Below are positions 42,887 through 51,179 of a stretch of 64,000 nucleotides of DNA, piece after piece. The translations under genes were made by a program, and so were the position numbers. Numbering within the stretch: the stretch's first letter is position 1; each line of letters starts with the position of its first letter. A model generated the notes under the pieces. It was given only the letters and a program-made list of their open reading frames with translations. It did not search any database and had not been told where the DNA came from. Origin of the DNA: Paractinoplanes durhamensis (GTDB lineage Bacteria > Actinomycetota > Actinomycetes > Mycobacteriales > Micromonosporaceae); assembly GCF_016862175.1 (NCBI RefSeq), contig NZ_BOML01000013.1:1-64000 (forward strand), given 5' to 3'.

Positions 42887-45800
42887 GTGTTCGCGGGCTG
42901 GGGATCGTGGGTTGCCCGCTTCCGATGGCCGGTGCTGACCGTCGCGCTCGTCGCGGTGATCAGCTCGGGCATCTGGGGGCTGGGTATTTTTTCGCAGCTG
43001 ACCGAGGGCGGCTACACCGACCCGAACAGCGAATCCACCCACGCCCAGGAAGCGATAACCGATGCGTTCGGCGCGCAGGGCGGCGACCTCGTCATCATCT
43101 ACACCCCCACCCAGGGCAAGATCGACGACCCGGCGCTGGGCAAGGCGGTCAAGGACTCCCTCGCCCAGCTGCCCAAGTCGGCGGTGACGGCGTCCAGTTC
43201 GTACTGGTCGACGAAGTCCTCGACGTACGCCGCCGCGGACAAGTCGAGCGCGGTCGCGCTGATCACGCTGGCCGGCACCGGTGACGCCGACAAGCTCGAC
43301 GCCTACCGGGAGATCGGCGACAAGTTCGCCGTGCCCGGCGCGAAGGTACAGCTCTCCGGGGCCACCGTCCTCGCCGACACCTCCTCCACCCGCTCCACCG
43401 AGGATCTCGGCAAGGCCGAGGCGATCAGCGTGCCGATCACCCTGATCCTGCTCGTGCTCATCTTCGGCTCGCTGGTCGCCGCGTCGCTGCCGGTGCTGGT
43501 CGGCGGCGCCGCCGTGCTCGGCTCGCTGGGCATCCTGCACGCCATCGCCGGCGTGCACGACGTCAACTCGTTCGCCGTCAACGTGGCCAGCCTGCTCGGC
43601 CTCGGCATGGCCATCGACTACGGCCTGTTCATGGTCGGCCGATTCAGAGAAGAACAGGCCGACGGACGTACGCCCGCCGAAGCCGTGGCCCGGACCGTCG
43701 GCACCGCCGGCCGGACCGTGGTCTTCTCCGCCACCCTGCTGATGATCGCCCTGGCCGGCCTGCTGCTGTTCCCGCAGGGCTTCCTGAAGTCCCTCGCCTA
43801 CGGCGGCCTCGCCTCGGTGTTCCTGGCCGCGTTCCTCTCGCTCACCCTGCTGCCCGCGCTGCTGGCCGTGCTCGGCCCGCGCGTCGACAAACTCCCGGTC
43901 CGCCTCCCCGGCCGCCGGAACGCCGCCGAACCCGGCAGCGGCTGGACCAGGCTGGCCGGTTTCGTGCTGCGCCGCCCGCTGCTCGTCGCCATCCCGATCC
44001 TGGCGTTCCTGCTGCTCCTGGCCGCCCCGATCCGGCACGTGCACTTCGGCGAGAACGACGAACGCCAGCTGCCCGCCGGCGACCCGTCCCGGACGGCGAT
44101 CGAGACGCTGAAGGCCGACTACCCGCAGTTCACCGGCGACAGCGTGCAGATCGTGCTGCGCGACGCCGACGACACCGCCGGCTTCGCGGTCGAGCTGCGC
44201 CAGGTGCCCGGCATCGCGCAGCTCGGCGTGCCCCGCAAGGCCAACGGCGTCGCCCTGTTCACCGCCACCCTCAAGACCTCCGACGCGTTCAGCGCCGAGG
44301 CCCGCGACGTGGTCGACGCGATCCGCGCCATCCCGGTTCCGCAGGGCGCGACGGTGCTGGTCGGCGGCACCACGGCACGCAACGTGGACAGCCTCGACGC
44401 CACCACCGACCGGCTGCCGCTGATGATCGGCATGCTGGTCGGCGCCACCCTGCTGCTGATGTTCCTGGCCTTCGGCTCGATCCTGCTGCCGATCAAGGCG
44501 GTGCTGATGAGCGCGCTCAGCCTCAGCGCCACCTTCGGCCTGCTGGTCTGGATCTTCCAGGAGGGCCACGGCGCCGGCTGGCTGGACGTCTCCCCCGCGC
44601 CCCTCGAAATCGGCATCGTGGTGCTGATGGCCGCCGTCGTGTTCGGCCTGTCCACCGACTACGAGGTGTTCCTGCTGTCCCGGATGGTCGAGGCCCGCAC
44701 CCGTGGCGCCTCGACGAACGAGGCGGTCACCACCGGCCTGGCCCGCACCGGCCGGGTGATCAGCGCGGCCGCGCTGCTGCTCATCGTGGTCACCGGCGCG
44801 TTCGCGATGTCCTCGATCACCACCATGCGATTCGTCGGCGTCGGCATGATCATCGCGCTGCTCCTGGACGCCACCGTCGTCCGCATGCTGCTGGTGCCGG
44901 CCGTCCTGCGCCTGCTCGGCGACGCCGCTTGGTGGGCACCCGGCCCGCTGCGCCGCCTACAGGAAAAAGCAGGGCTTGCCGAGTACGAGACGGAAGCCCC
45001 CGCCGCCACCACGGGACGGCACGCGCTGCCCGACGACACCCAGGTGCTGACCTACCGCCCGAGCCCGTTCGCGCTGCCGGCCGCGTCCCCCGACTTCCCG
45101 TGGGCCGACCCCGAGGTCTCCGGCGAGATCGTCGCCACCCGCGCCCTGCCGGCAGCCGACACGAAGCACGCCCTGCCGGCCGGCAGCAACGACGAGACCC
45201 AGGTCTTCACCCGCTTCGAGGAGACGCAGGTGCTGAGCCTGCCGGCCGCTCCCGACGCACGGGTGGTCGCCGACGAGGACCCGGTGGACGCCGAGATCGT
45301 CGACCCGATCTCCCTGTTCACCCAGCCCGACGTGCCGGTCCTGCGCGAGTTCGACCCGGAGGTGACCGCAACCCGCCTGGCCGAGCTGTCCGGCTTCCTG
45401 CCGGCCGCCCCGCGCTACGACGCCCCCGCGTCCCGCCCGTCCTCCTCCGAGGACTCGTTCTTCTTCGGCTCCCCCGGCGCCCCACCGAGCGGCCCCCTGG
45501 CCCTGCCGGCCGGCCTGACAAGATTCGACAACCCGTTCGACAAGGACCGCCCCGCCAGCTCGATCCCGGTGATCCCCGGCATGTCCCTGCCGGTGGACCC
45601 CCATGCCGAGCCCGACCGCTACGACAAGCCAGTAACCCCCATCTTCGCGTCGACCGCAGCCGAGCCGCCGGTAGGCCCCGACCAGGACAACAACGTCCCT
45701 GCCGAGCCGGTCACCGGCTCCGCGTTCGAACCTGCCGACCCGGCCGAGTTCGAGCTCGTCGCCTCGGCCGCCGCAGAGCCGATCGCCCCGACCGAGGTCG

Positions 45801-47005
45801 AGCCACTCACGCCGGCCGGCCTCGAGCCGGATGCCGCAGACCTCGACCCGGATGCTGCCGCGGACCTTGGGCCGATCGGCGGAACCGCCTCCGAGACGAC
45901 CGCCTCAGACGACTTCGAGCCCTCAACTGGAACCGCATCCGAGCCCGTCGCCGAGGCCACATTCGAGTCGGCCACCCTGGCTGAATCGGAGCCGGCAGAG
46001 CCGACCACGTCGGCGCCAACCCCAGCAACGGACTTCGAGCCGCTCGCGCCCTCCGCTTCCGAGCCGGTCGCCACGACCGCGTCGTCGGTCGAGGCCGAGG
46101 CCGAGGAAGAGCCAGAAGCATTCATCCAAGCTCGGGCGACCGTCCCCACCCCTGCCCCGCGCGACTACCGCTACGCCGAGCCCGTCACCGCGGCGGCCGT
46201 TCCCGCTGAGGAGGCAGCCTCCGCCGACGCCCGCGCTGCTGAGGAAGCTGTCTCCGTCGAGGAGCCGCTTCCTGGTCGGTGGGTTTCCGGCGAGGCGGCG
46301 GACGGGGCCGACGAGTCGGCGCCGGAGCCTGGTGACGAGGTCTATGCGGGGGCGTCCGGTCCCCGCGCGGGCGGGGATGCGCCACTCGACGAGGAGTTCT
46401 ACGCTCGGGCGGCCGCGACCCTCTTCGGGCCGGATCCGGTCACGCCGGATTACGCGTACGCCCCGTCGGCCTCCGTCGAGGCCGGGCCGACGGTTGATCT
46501 CGCCCCCCGGATCGGCGCCGGCCGTCCGGCCACGCTCGCCGACCAGCCGCCGGCGCGCCGCTCATCGAACCGTTCCGCCGACACAGGGTCGTCGTCCACC
46601 CCGGAATGGCAGGCACCGCTTCGCCGCCCGGCTACCCTCGGCGATCAGCCGTACTCCCAGCGGACCATCCTCCCGTCCCCGGAGCCGCAGCCCATGACCG
46701 AGAGCGAACCGCAGCGACCCCCCGCTGCCGAGCCGGTGCCCCGCCGCCCGGCCGACCTCGCCGACCACCTGCGCGAGTCCCGTCCCGCCGACTTGAGCGA
46801 CTACACCGAGGGCCGCATCCCGCGGATGCGCCGCCCGCTCGACGGCCCACCCGCCGAGCCCGGCTTCACCAGGCGAAACGAGGGCCCGGCCGCTCCCTCG
46901 CCCGAGCCCTCAGCCACCGCAAAGCGCCCGGCAACCCTGGCCGACCACATGTCCAGGCGCGCCGAGACCGCCTCCACCCGGGACACCACCGACCACGACG
47001 AATAG
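42887..47005 (+). CDS. MMPL/RND family exporter with a long repeat-bearing cytoplasmic tail
   Basis: The 1372-residue protein has an MMPL/RND membrane core in residues 1-700: an N-terminal helix, a first external domain, helices 2-6 with GLGMAIDYGLFMVGRF, a second external domain and helices 8-12 with VFGLSTDYEVFLLSRM, the two conserved Asp-Tyr proton-relay motifs. It should export lipids or hydrophobic compounds to the envelope. The remaining 670 residues are predicted disordered, Glu/Pro/Ala-rich, and end with five copies of RPA(T/D)L(A/G/S)D. Typical MMPL proteins lack such a tail. The GTG start follows AAGGGG at 5 bp and lies 22 bp after the TDWVHWG-domain gene. Confidence 0.9.
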   Translation: MFAGWGSWVARFRWPVLTVALVAVISSGIWGLGIFSQLTEGGYTDPNSESTHAQEAITDAFGAQGGDLVIIYTPTQGKIDDPALGKAVKDSLAQLPKSAVTASSSYWSTKSSTYAAADKSSAVALITLAGTGDADKLDAYREIGDKFAVPGAKVQLSGATVLADTSSTRSTEDLGKAEAISVPITLILLVLIFGSLVAASLPVLVGGAAVLGSLGILHAIAGVHDVNSFAVNVASLLGLGMAIDYGLFMVGRFREEQADGRTPAEAVARTVGTAGRTVVFSATLLMIALAGLLLFPQGFLKSLAYGGLASVFLAAFLSLTLLPALLAVLGPRVDKLPVRLPGRRNAAEPGSGWTRLAGFVLRRPLLVAIPILAFLLLLAAPIRHVHFGENDERQLPAGDPSRTAIETLKADYPQFTGDSVQIVLRDADDTAGFAVELRQVPGIAQLGVPRKANGVALFTATLKTSDAFSAEARDVVDAIRAIPVPQGATVLVGGTTARNVDSLDATTDRLPLMIGMLVGATLLLMFLAFGSILLPIKAVLMSALSLSATFGLLVWIFQEGHGAGWLDVSPAPLEIGIVVLMAAVVFGLSTDYEVFLLSRMVEARTRGASTNEAVTTGLARTGRVISAAALLLIVVTGAFAMSSITTMRFVGVGMIIALLLDATVVRMLLVPAVLRLLGDAAWWAPGPLRRLQEKAGLAEYETEAPAATTGRHALPDDTQVLTYRPSPFALPAASPDFPWADPEVSGEIVATRALPAADTKHALPAGSNDETQVFTRFEETQVLSLPAAPDARVVADEDPVDAEIVDPISLFTQPDVPVLREFDPEVTATRLAELSGFLPAAPRYDAPASRPSSSEDSFFFGSPGAPPSGPLALPAGLTRFDNPFDKDRPASSIPVIPGMSLPVDPHAEPDRYDKPVTPIFASTAAEPPVGPDQDNNVPAEPVTGSAFEPADPAEFELVASAAAEPIAPTEVEPLTPAGLEPDAADLDPDAAADLGPIGGTASETTASDDFEPSTGTASEPVAEATFESATLAESEPAEPTTSAPTPATDFEPLAPSASEPVATTASSVEAEAEEEPEAFIQARATVPTPAPRDYRYAEPVTAAAVPAEEAASADARAAEEAVSVEEPLPGRWVSGEAADGADESAPEPGDEVYAGASGPRAGGDAPLDEEFYARAAATLFGPDPVTPDYAYAPSASVEAGPTVDLAPRIGAGRPATLADQPPARRSSNRSADTGSSSTPEWQAPLRRPATLGDQPYSQRTILPSPEPQPMTESEPQRPPAAEPVPRRPADLADHLRESRPADLSDYTEGRIPRMRRPLDGPPAEPGFTRRNEGPAAPSPEPSATAKRPATLADHMSRRAETASTRDTTDHDE
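46523..46948 (+). repeat. Five coding repeats RPA(T/D)LxD in the MMPL tail
   Basis: RPATLADQ, RPATLGDQ, RPADLADH, RPADLSDY and RPATLADH begin at residues 1213, 1247, 1287, 1299 and 1347 of the MMPL protein. Spacing is irregular (34, 40, 12, 48 residues), and the surrounding residues and codons differ, so this is a conserved short peptide motif, not a recent DNA duplication. Confidence 0.8.
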
Positions 47006-47036
47006 CCACCCCGGCGGCGGTCGCGCGGGGTGAGTT

Positions 47037-47774
47037 TCAGCGGAAGATCAGGCCGCCGCCGACCTCGATCACCTGGCCGGTCAGGGCGCCGGCGCCGTCC
47101 GAGACCAGCAGGCGGACGGTGGCGACCACGTCCTCCGGGAGCAGGGACCTCGGGATCGCCTGAGTCGCGACCAGCGGGGCGTGGGCCTCCTCGTCGTGGC
47201 CGGCGGCCAGCTCGGCCTCGCCCTCGGTGCGGATCGCGCCGGGGGACAGCGCGTTGACCGTGATGCCCAGCGGGCCGAGGCTGCGGGCCAGCGAGCGGGT
47301 CAGGCCGATCAGGGCGGCCTTGCTGGCCACGTAGGAAGGGCCGGACGGGCCGCCCATCCGGACCGTCGGCGACACCACGTTGACGATGCGGCCCCAGCCT
47401 CGCTCGGCCATGCCGGCGCTCAGCGCCTGGGCCAGCAGCATCGGTGCCGTCACGTTGACCGCGAACGTGGCGGCCCACTCGTCCAGCGGGAGCTCGCCGA
47501 ACGGCACGTTGGATGCCCGGGCCGCGTTGTTGATCAGCACGTCGACCGGGCCGGCCAGGTCGGCCAGGCGGGTCACCGCGGCCGGGTCGGACAGGTCGGC
47601 GTCGAGCAGCTCGGCGTCAGCGCCCAGGTCGCGGCACAGGCCGGCGACGCCCTCGGTCTCCGCGGCCGCGTCCAGGTGGTGCAGCAACAGCACATTGCCG
47701 GGCCGGGCCAGCCCGACGGCGATCGCGGCCCCGATGCCGCGGCGGGCACCGGTGATCAGAATCCGCTGGCTCAT
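47037..47774 (-). CDS. SDR family oxidoreductase (3-ketoacyl-ACP reductase-like)
   Basis: The 245-residue classical short-chain dehydrogenase has the nucleotide-binding motif TGARRGIG, LLDADLSD, LINNAARAS, the catalytic Ser in VNVVSPTV and the YVASK active-site pair, and a C-terminal VIEVGGGLIFR. The lack of a basic residue pattern at strand 2 (LLLHHLDAA) leaves NAD/NADP preference open. The ATG at 47774 is supported by AGGGTGA 6 bp upstream. Confidence 0.9.
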   Translation of the reverse strand: MSQRILITGARRGIGAAIAVGLARPGNVLLLHHLDAAAETEGVAGLCRDLGADAELLDADLSDPAAVTRLADLAGPVDVLINNAARASNVPFGELPLDEWAATFAVNVTAPMLLAQALSAGMAERGWGRIVNVVSPTVRMGGPSGPSYVASKAALIGLTRSLARSLGPLGITVNALSPGAIRTEGEAELAAGHDEEAHAPLVATQAIPRSLLPEDVVATVRLLVSDGAGALTGQVIEVGGGLIFR

Positions 47775-47826
47775 GACGGTCACCCTATGCCCGGTCGCGG
47801 CCTTCCGGTCGTACCCAAAAAGCTGT

Positions 47827-47849
47827 GTCCCCGGCCGGAAGCCGGGGAC
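47827..47849 (-). terminator. Intrinsic terminator downstream of the VOC gene
   Basis: Read on the minus strand, GTCCCCGGC-TTCCG-GCCGGGGAC is a perfect 9-bp stem followed within five bases by a run of five T (CTTTTTG). It lies between the VOC gene and the SDR gene start. Confidence 0.75.
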
Positions 47850-47859
47850 GCACCTCGGG

Positions 47860-48459
47860 CTACGCCTGCCGGTCCTTGGCCATGTAGTCGGCGTACCAGA
47901 CCGGCCACTCCGGGTCCGGCTTGCCGGTCTCCTCCTCGTGCTTGCCGTGCGCGGCCGCCGCGTCCCGCAACGCCTGCTAGAGATCGCGGGCGTTGCGGTA
48001 GACGACCTCCTCGACCCGGCCGGCCAGGCGGGTGGTGATCTCCTGGAGCAGGAACTCGTTGCCGTCCGGGTCGGTGAACGACACGAACGAACCGTAGGTG
48101 GCCCGGCCCGGCGCGAGACCGGCCACCCGGTTCTTCGTGCCGGCGTGGTGGAAGACCCCGCCGGCGTCGTGGAAGATCTCGCTCGCGTCGACCCCGGCCG
48201 TGACCAGCTCGGCGCGGGCCTTCTCGATGTCGTCGACGATCAGATGAAGGCCGCGCACCGAGCCGGGCGCCGCCTCGGTGACCTCGGGACCGCCGATGAT
48301 GATGGACGCGGTCGAGCCGGGCGGGGTCAGCTGGGCCAGCCGGAACCCGCCCTCCCCGGTGAAGTCGGCGTCCTGGCGGAACCCGAGCGACAGGTAGAAG
48401 GCCTTGGCCCGGTCGATGTCGGAAACCGGGATCACGATGACCTCGAGCTTGAAGTCCAC
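47860..48459 (-). pseudogene. VOC/glyoxalase-family gene with in-frame amber stop
   Basis: The gene encodes a glyoxalase/bleomycin-resistance fold protein (VIVIPVSDIDRAKAFYLSLGF, GLHLIVDDIEKARAEL, FVSFTDPDGNEFLLQE). The GTG start at 48459 has AAGAGGAA upstream. A TAG at 47979-47977 ends the chain after 160 residues (ARDL-stop). The same frame continues without a shift as QALRDAAAAHGKHEEETG and PEWPVWYADYMAKDRQA to a TAG at 47862-47860. Related actinobacterial proteins carry just such a C-terminal segment inside one protein. One base change would restore a 199-residue protein. The truncated product keeps the VOC core and may still fold, so loss of function is not certain. Confidence 0.8.
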
Positions 48460-48539
48460 GGCAGTTCCTCTTCTCGCGTTGGCGTCGCTAGCACCATCGC
48501 GCGCCGGGCCACCTCGTCGCACCAGGGACAGTCCCTGGG

Positions 48540-49889
48540 TCAGATGCCGAGTTCGTTGAACAGGTACAGCCAGATCTCGCTGCGGGTCGGGAACGACGGG
48601 ATGGCGTGCCGCAGCCGGCGGATCGGCACCTCACCGACGATGGCGATGGTGGCGGCCTGCAGGAAGTCGGCCACCTCGGAGCCGGTGAAAGTGGCCCCGA
48701 CCAGCACGCCCTTGGCTTCGTCGATCAGGAACCGGCAGGTGCCGGCGCCGCCGCCGGTGAACGCGCCACCGGCGTTGGCCTCGGTGCCGACGTCGACGAC
48801 CCGGACCGTCACGCCCGCCTTCGCGGCGCCGGCGGTGGTGTAGCCGACCGCGGCCACCTGCGGCTCGGTGAAGATCACCCGCGGTGAGCCGGGGCCGTCG
48901 GCGAGGTGCTTCTCCACCATGTCGCCGCCGAGGATGTCGGTGGCGGCGATCGCGGCCTGGTATTTCGCCATGTGGGTGAACAGGGCGCGGCCGTTGAGGT
49001 CACCGATCACGTACAGCCCGTCGTGGCCGGGCACCCGCATCCGGTCGTCGACCGTGATGTAGCCGTCGGTGTCCAGGCCGAGCTCCGCCGACTGCGGCGT
49101 ACGCCCGGCCGCCACCAGCACCTGCTCGGCGGTGACCGTCGAGCCGTCGGCGAGCGTGACGGTGACCTGGTCGCCGTCACGCCGGACCTTCTTCGCGGTC
49201 TGCCCGGTGCGGATGTCCACGCCCTGGCCGGCCAGCGACTCGGTGACCTGCACGCAGGCGAACTCCTCCTCGCGCGACAGCAGCCGGTGCTCCCCCTCGA
49301 CCAGGGTGACCCGGCAACCCAGCGACGCGTACGCCTGGGTCATCTCGGCGCCGACCACCCCACCACCGATCACGATCAGCGAGGCCGGGATGTCCTTGGC
49401 CGTGGTGGCCTCCCGGTTGGTCCACGGCCCGGCCTCGGCCAGCCCGTCGATGTCCGGGACGTTGGCGATCGTGCCGCCGGCCAGGATCACCGCCCGCCGC
49501 GCCTCGAGGACCTCGTCGCCGACGACGACCCGCTTGTCCCCGTCGAGCCGCCCCCACCCGCGGACGATCGTCACGCCCCGGTCGGTCAGCCACGGCACCT
49601 GGCCGCTGTCGTCGAGGTGCCCGATGTTGTCGTCCCGCTTCGCCAGCACGGCCGGCACGTCGATCGTCCCGGTGATCGCCTCGCGAACCCCCGGCACCCG
49701 GCGCGCCTCGATCAGCAGCGCCCCCGGCCGCAGCAGCGACTTCGACGGAATGCACGCGTAGTAGGAGCACTCGCCGCCGACCTTGTCCGCCTCGACGATC
49801 GCGACCGACAGCCCCGCCTCGGCCAGCCGTCCGGCGGCCACCTCGCCGCCCGGCCCGGCCCCGACGACCACCACATCAAAAGTCTGCAT
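48540..49889 (-). CDS. Class I pyridine nucleotide-disulfide oxidoreductase
   Basis: The 449-residue flavoprotein belongs to the dihydrolipoamide dehydrogenase / mercuric reductase group. FAD binding is VVVGAGPGGEVAAGRLAEAG, the redox disulfide is in GGECSYYACIPSK (Cys-x4-Cys), NAD(P) binding is IVIGGGVVGAEMTQAYASLG, and the second FAD motif is LYVIGDLNGRALFTHMA. The C-terminal HAIPSFPTRSE provides the His-Glu pair. The substrate is unknown: no lipoyl-enzyme or mer genes are nearby. A non-specific quinone, thiol or metal reductase is possible. It is divergent from the AI-2E-type permease gene with 51 bp between starts. Confidence 0.92.
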   Translation of the reverse strand: MQTFDVVVVGAGPGGEVAAGRLAEAGLSVAIVEADKVGGECSYYACIPSKSLLRPGALLIEARRVPGVREAITGTIDVPAVLAKRDDNIGHLDDSGQVPWLTDRGVTIVRGWGRLDGDKRVVVGDEVLEARRAVILAGGTIANVPDIDGLAEAGPWTNREATTAKDIPASLIVIGGGVVGAEMTQAYASLGCRVTLVEGEHRLLSREEEFACVQVTESLAGQGVDIRTGQTAKKVRRDGDQVTVTLADGSTVTAEQVLVAAGRTPQSAELGLDTDGYITVDDRMRVPGHDGLYVIGDLNGRALFTHMAKYQAAIAATDILGGDMVEKHLADGPGSPRVIFTEPQVAAVGYTTAGAAKAGVTVRVVDVGTEANAGGAFTGGGAGTCRFLIDEAKGVLVGATFTGSEVADFLQAATIAIVGEVPIRRLRHAIPSFPTRSEIWLYLFNELGI

Positions 49890-49940
49890 ACCCTGATGAT
49901 CCTGCGTGCCGGTTGCGACCCGATACCTAGGGTGGAGATC

Positions 49941-51071
49941 ATGTCTGTCCTGAGCACCGCGAAGACCCGCACCGCGGTGCGCACCGCCGCCCGGCTGTCC
50001 GCCGAGATGCTGCTGATCCTGCTGATGACCGGCGTGACGCTGTGGCTGATCGGCAAGATGTGGTCGGTGGTGTGGCCGCTCACGGTCGCCCTGCTCATCA
50101 CCACCCTGACCTGGCCGCCGGTCCGTTTCCTGCGCAAGCACGGCTGGCGGCCGGCGCTGGCCGCCTCGGCGGTGACGGTGGCGTTCCTGCTGCTGGCCGC
50201 CGGCATCCTGGTCGGCATCGCGGTCCCGGTGGCGGCCCAGTCGGACCAGCTGGCCGACGGCGTGGTCGACGGCATCCAGCAGCTGCGCGAGTGGGCGGCC
50301 GGCCCGCCGCTGAACATCGGCGACGACCAGGTGACCTCGGCCATCGACACCGCGGTGGCGAAGCTCCAGAGCAGCATCGGCGACATCGCGACCGCCGCCG
50401 CCACCGGGGTGGGCACCGTGGTGAACGCGGTGGTCACCATCGTGCTGGCGCTGTTCCTGATGTTCTTCTTCCTCAAGGACGGCCCGCGCTTCCTGCCATG
50501 GCTGTCCCGGCAGCTGCCCGGCCGGCTGTCCCGCGACGTACCCGAGGTGGCTTCTCGCTCCTGGTCGACGCTGGGCGCGTTCGTGCGGTCGCAGGCGTTC
50601 GTGGGGATGCTCGACGCCGTCTTCATCGGCCTGGGACTGTGGATCGTCGGGGTGCCGCTGGTCCTGCCGCTGTCCGTGCTCACCTTCGTGACCGCGTTCG
50701 TCCCGATCGTCGGCGCCCTGTTCGCGGGCTTCGTAGCCGTACTCATAGCCTTGGTCTTCAAAGGGGTGACGTCGGCGCTGATCGTGCTCGGCATCATCGT
50801 GCTCGTGCAGCAGCTGGAGGGAAACGTCTTCCAGCCGATGGTGCAGAGCCGCGGCCTGGGCCTGCACGCCGCGGTGGTGCTGCTGGCCGTGACGCTGGGC
50901 GGAAGCCTGGCCGGCATCGTCGGCAGCCTGCTCGCCGTTCCGGTGGCGGCGGTGCTGGCCGCGGCGTGGAACTACGTCCGCGAGCAGCTCAGCGACCCGC
51001 TCCCGGAGCCCGAACCCGGCCCCGATCCGGAACCGGTGGAGTCCCTGCCAAACCCGAAACCCGCCGACTGA
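49941..51071 (+). CDS. AI-2E family (PerM/YdiK-like) transporter
   Basis: This 376-residue membrane protein has about eight helices in the typical arrangement: two N-terminal helices, a pair around residues 70-95, a long external/cytosolic segment, then ALFLMFFFLKDGPRFLPWL and the conserved FVTAFVPIVGALFAGFVAV and LEGNVFQPMVQSRGLGLHA blocks. The family includes putative AI-2 exporters and sodium/proton antiporters; the substrate is not predictable. The C-terminus is an acidic Pro/Glu repeat tail (PEPEPGPDPEP). The ATG at 49941 is preceded by GGTGGA. Confidence 0.9.
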   Translation: MSVLSTAKTRTAVRTAARLSAEMLLILLMTGVTLWLIGKMWSVVWPLTVALLITTLTWPPVRFLRKHGWRPALAASAVTVAFLLLAAGILVGIAVPVAAQSDQLADGVVDGIQQLREWAAGPPLNIGDDQVTSAIDTAVAKLQSSIGDIATAAATGVGTVVNAVVTIVLALFLMFFFLKDGPRFLPWLSRQLPGRLSRDVPEVASRSWSTLGAFVRSQAFVGMLDAVFIGLGLWIVGVPLVLPLSVLTFVTAFVPIVGALFAGFVAVLIALVFKGVTSALIVLGIIVLVQQLEGNVFQPMVQSRGLGLHAAVVLLAVTLGGSLAGIVGSLLAVPVAAVLAAAWNYVREQLSDPLPEPEPGPDPEPVESLPNPKPAD

Positions 51072-51153
51072 CCCACCGATTCTGACCCTCCGATGCCCTG
51101 TTTGCAGATGGTGAATGTCGATCTCCGGGCAGGGTCTGGCAGGCGAAAAACTG

Positions 51154-51169
51154 TCGTACAGGTGTTCCA
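51154..51169 (+). promoter_or_regulatory. LexA/SOS-box-like site before the 13E12 HNH gene
   Basis: TCGTACAGGTGTTCCA matches the actinobacterial SOS box TCGAAC-N4-GTTCGA at 10 of 12 defined positions and lies 10 bp before the ATG. Mycobacterial 13E12 genes are reported as LexA-controlled, which supports the reading. Repression here would block transcription at or near the start point. Confidence 0.65.
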
Positions 51170-51179
51170 AGATGGTCCC

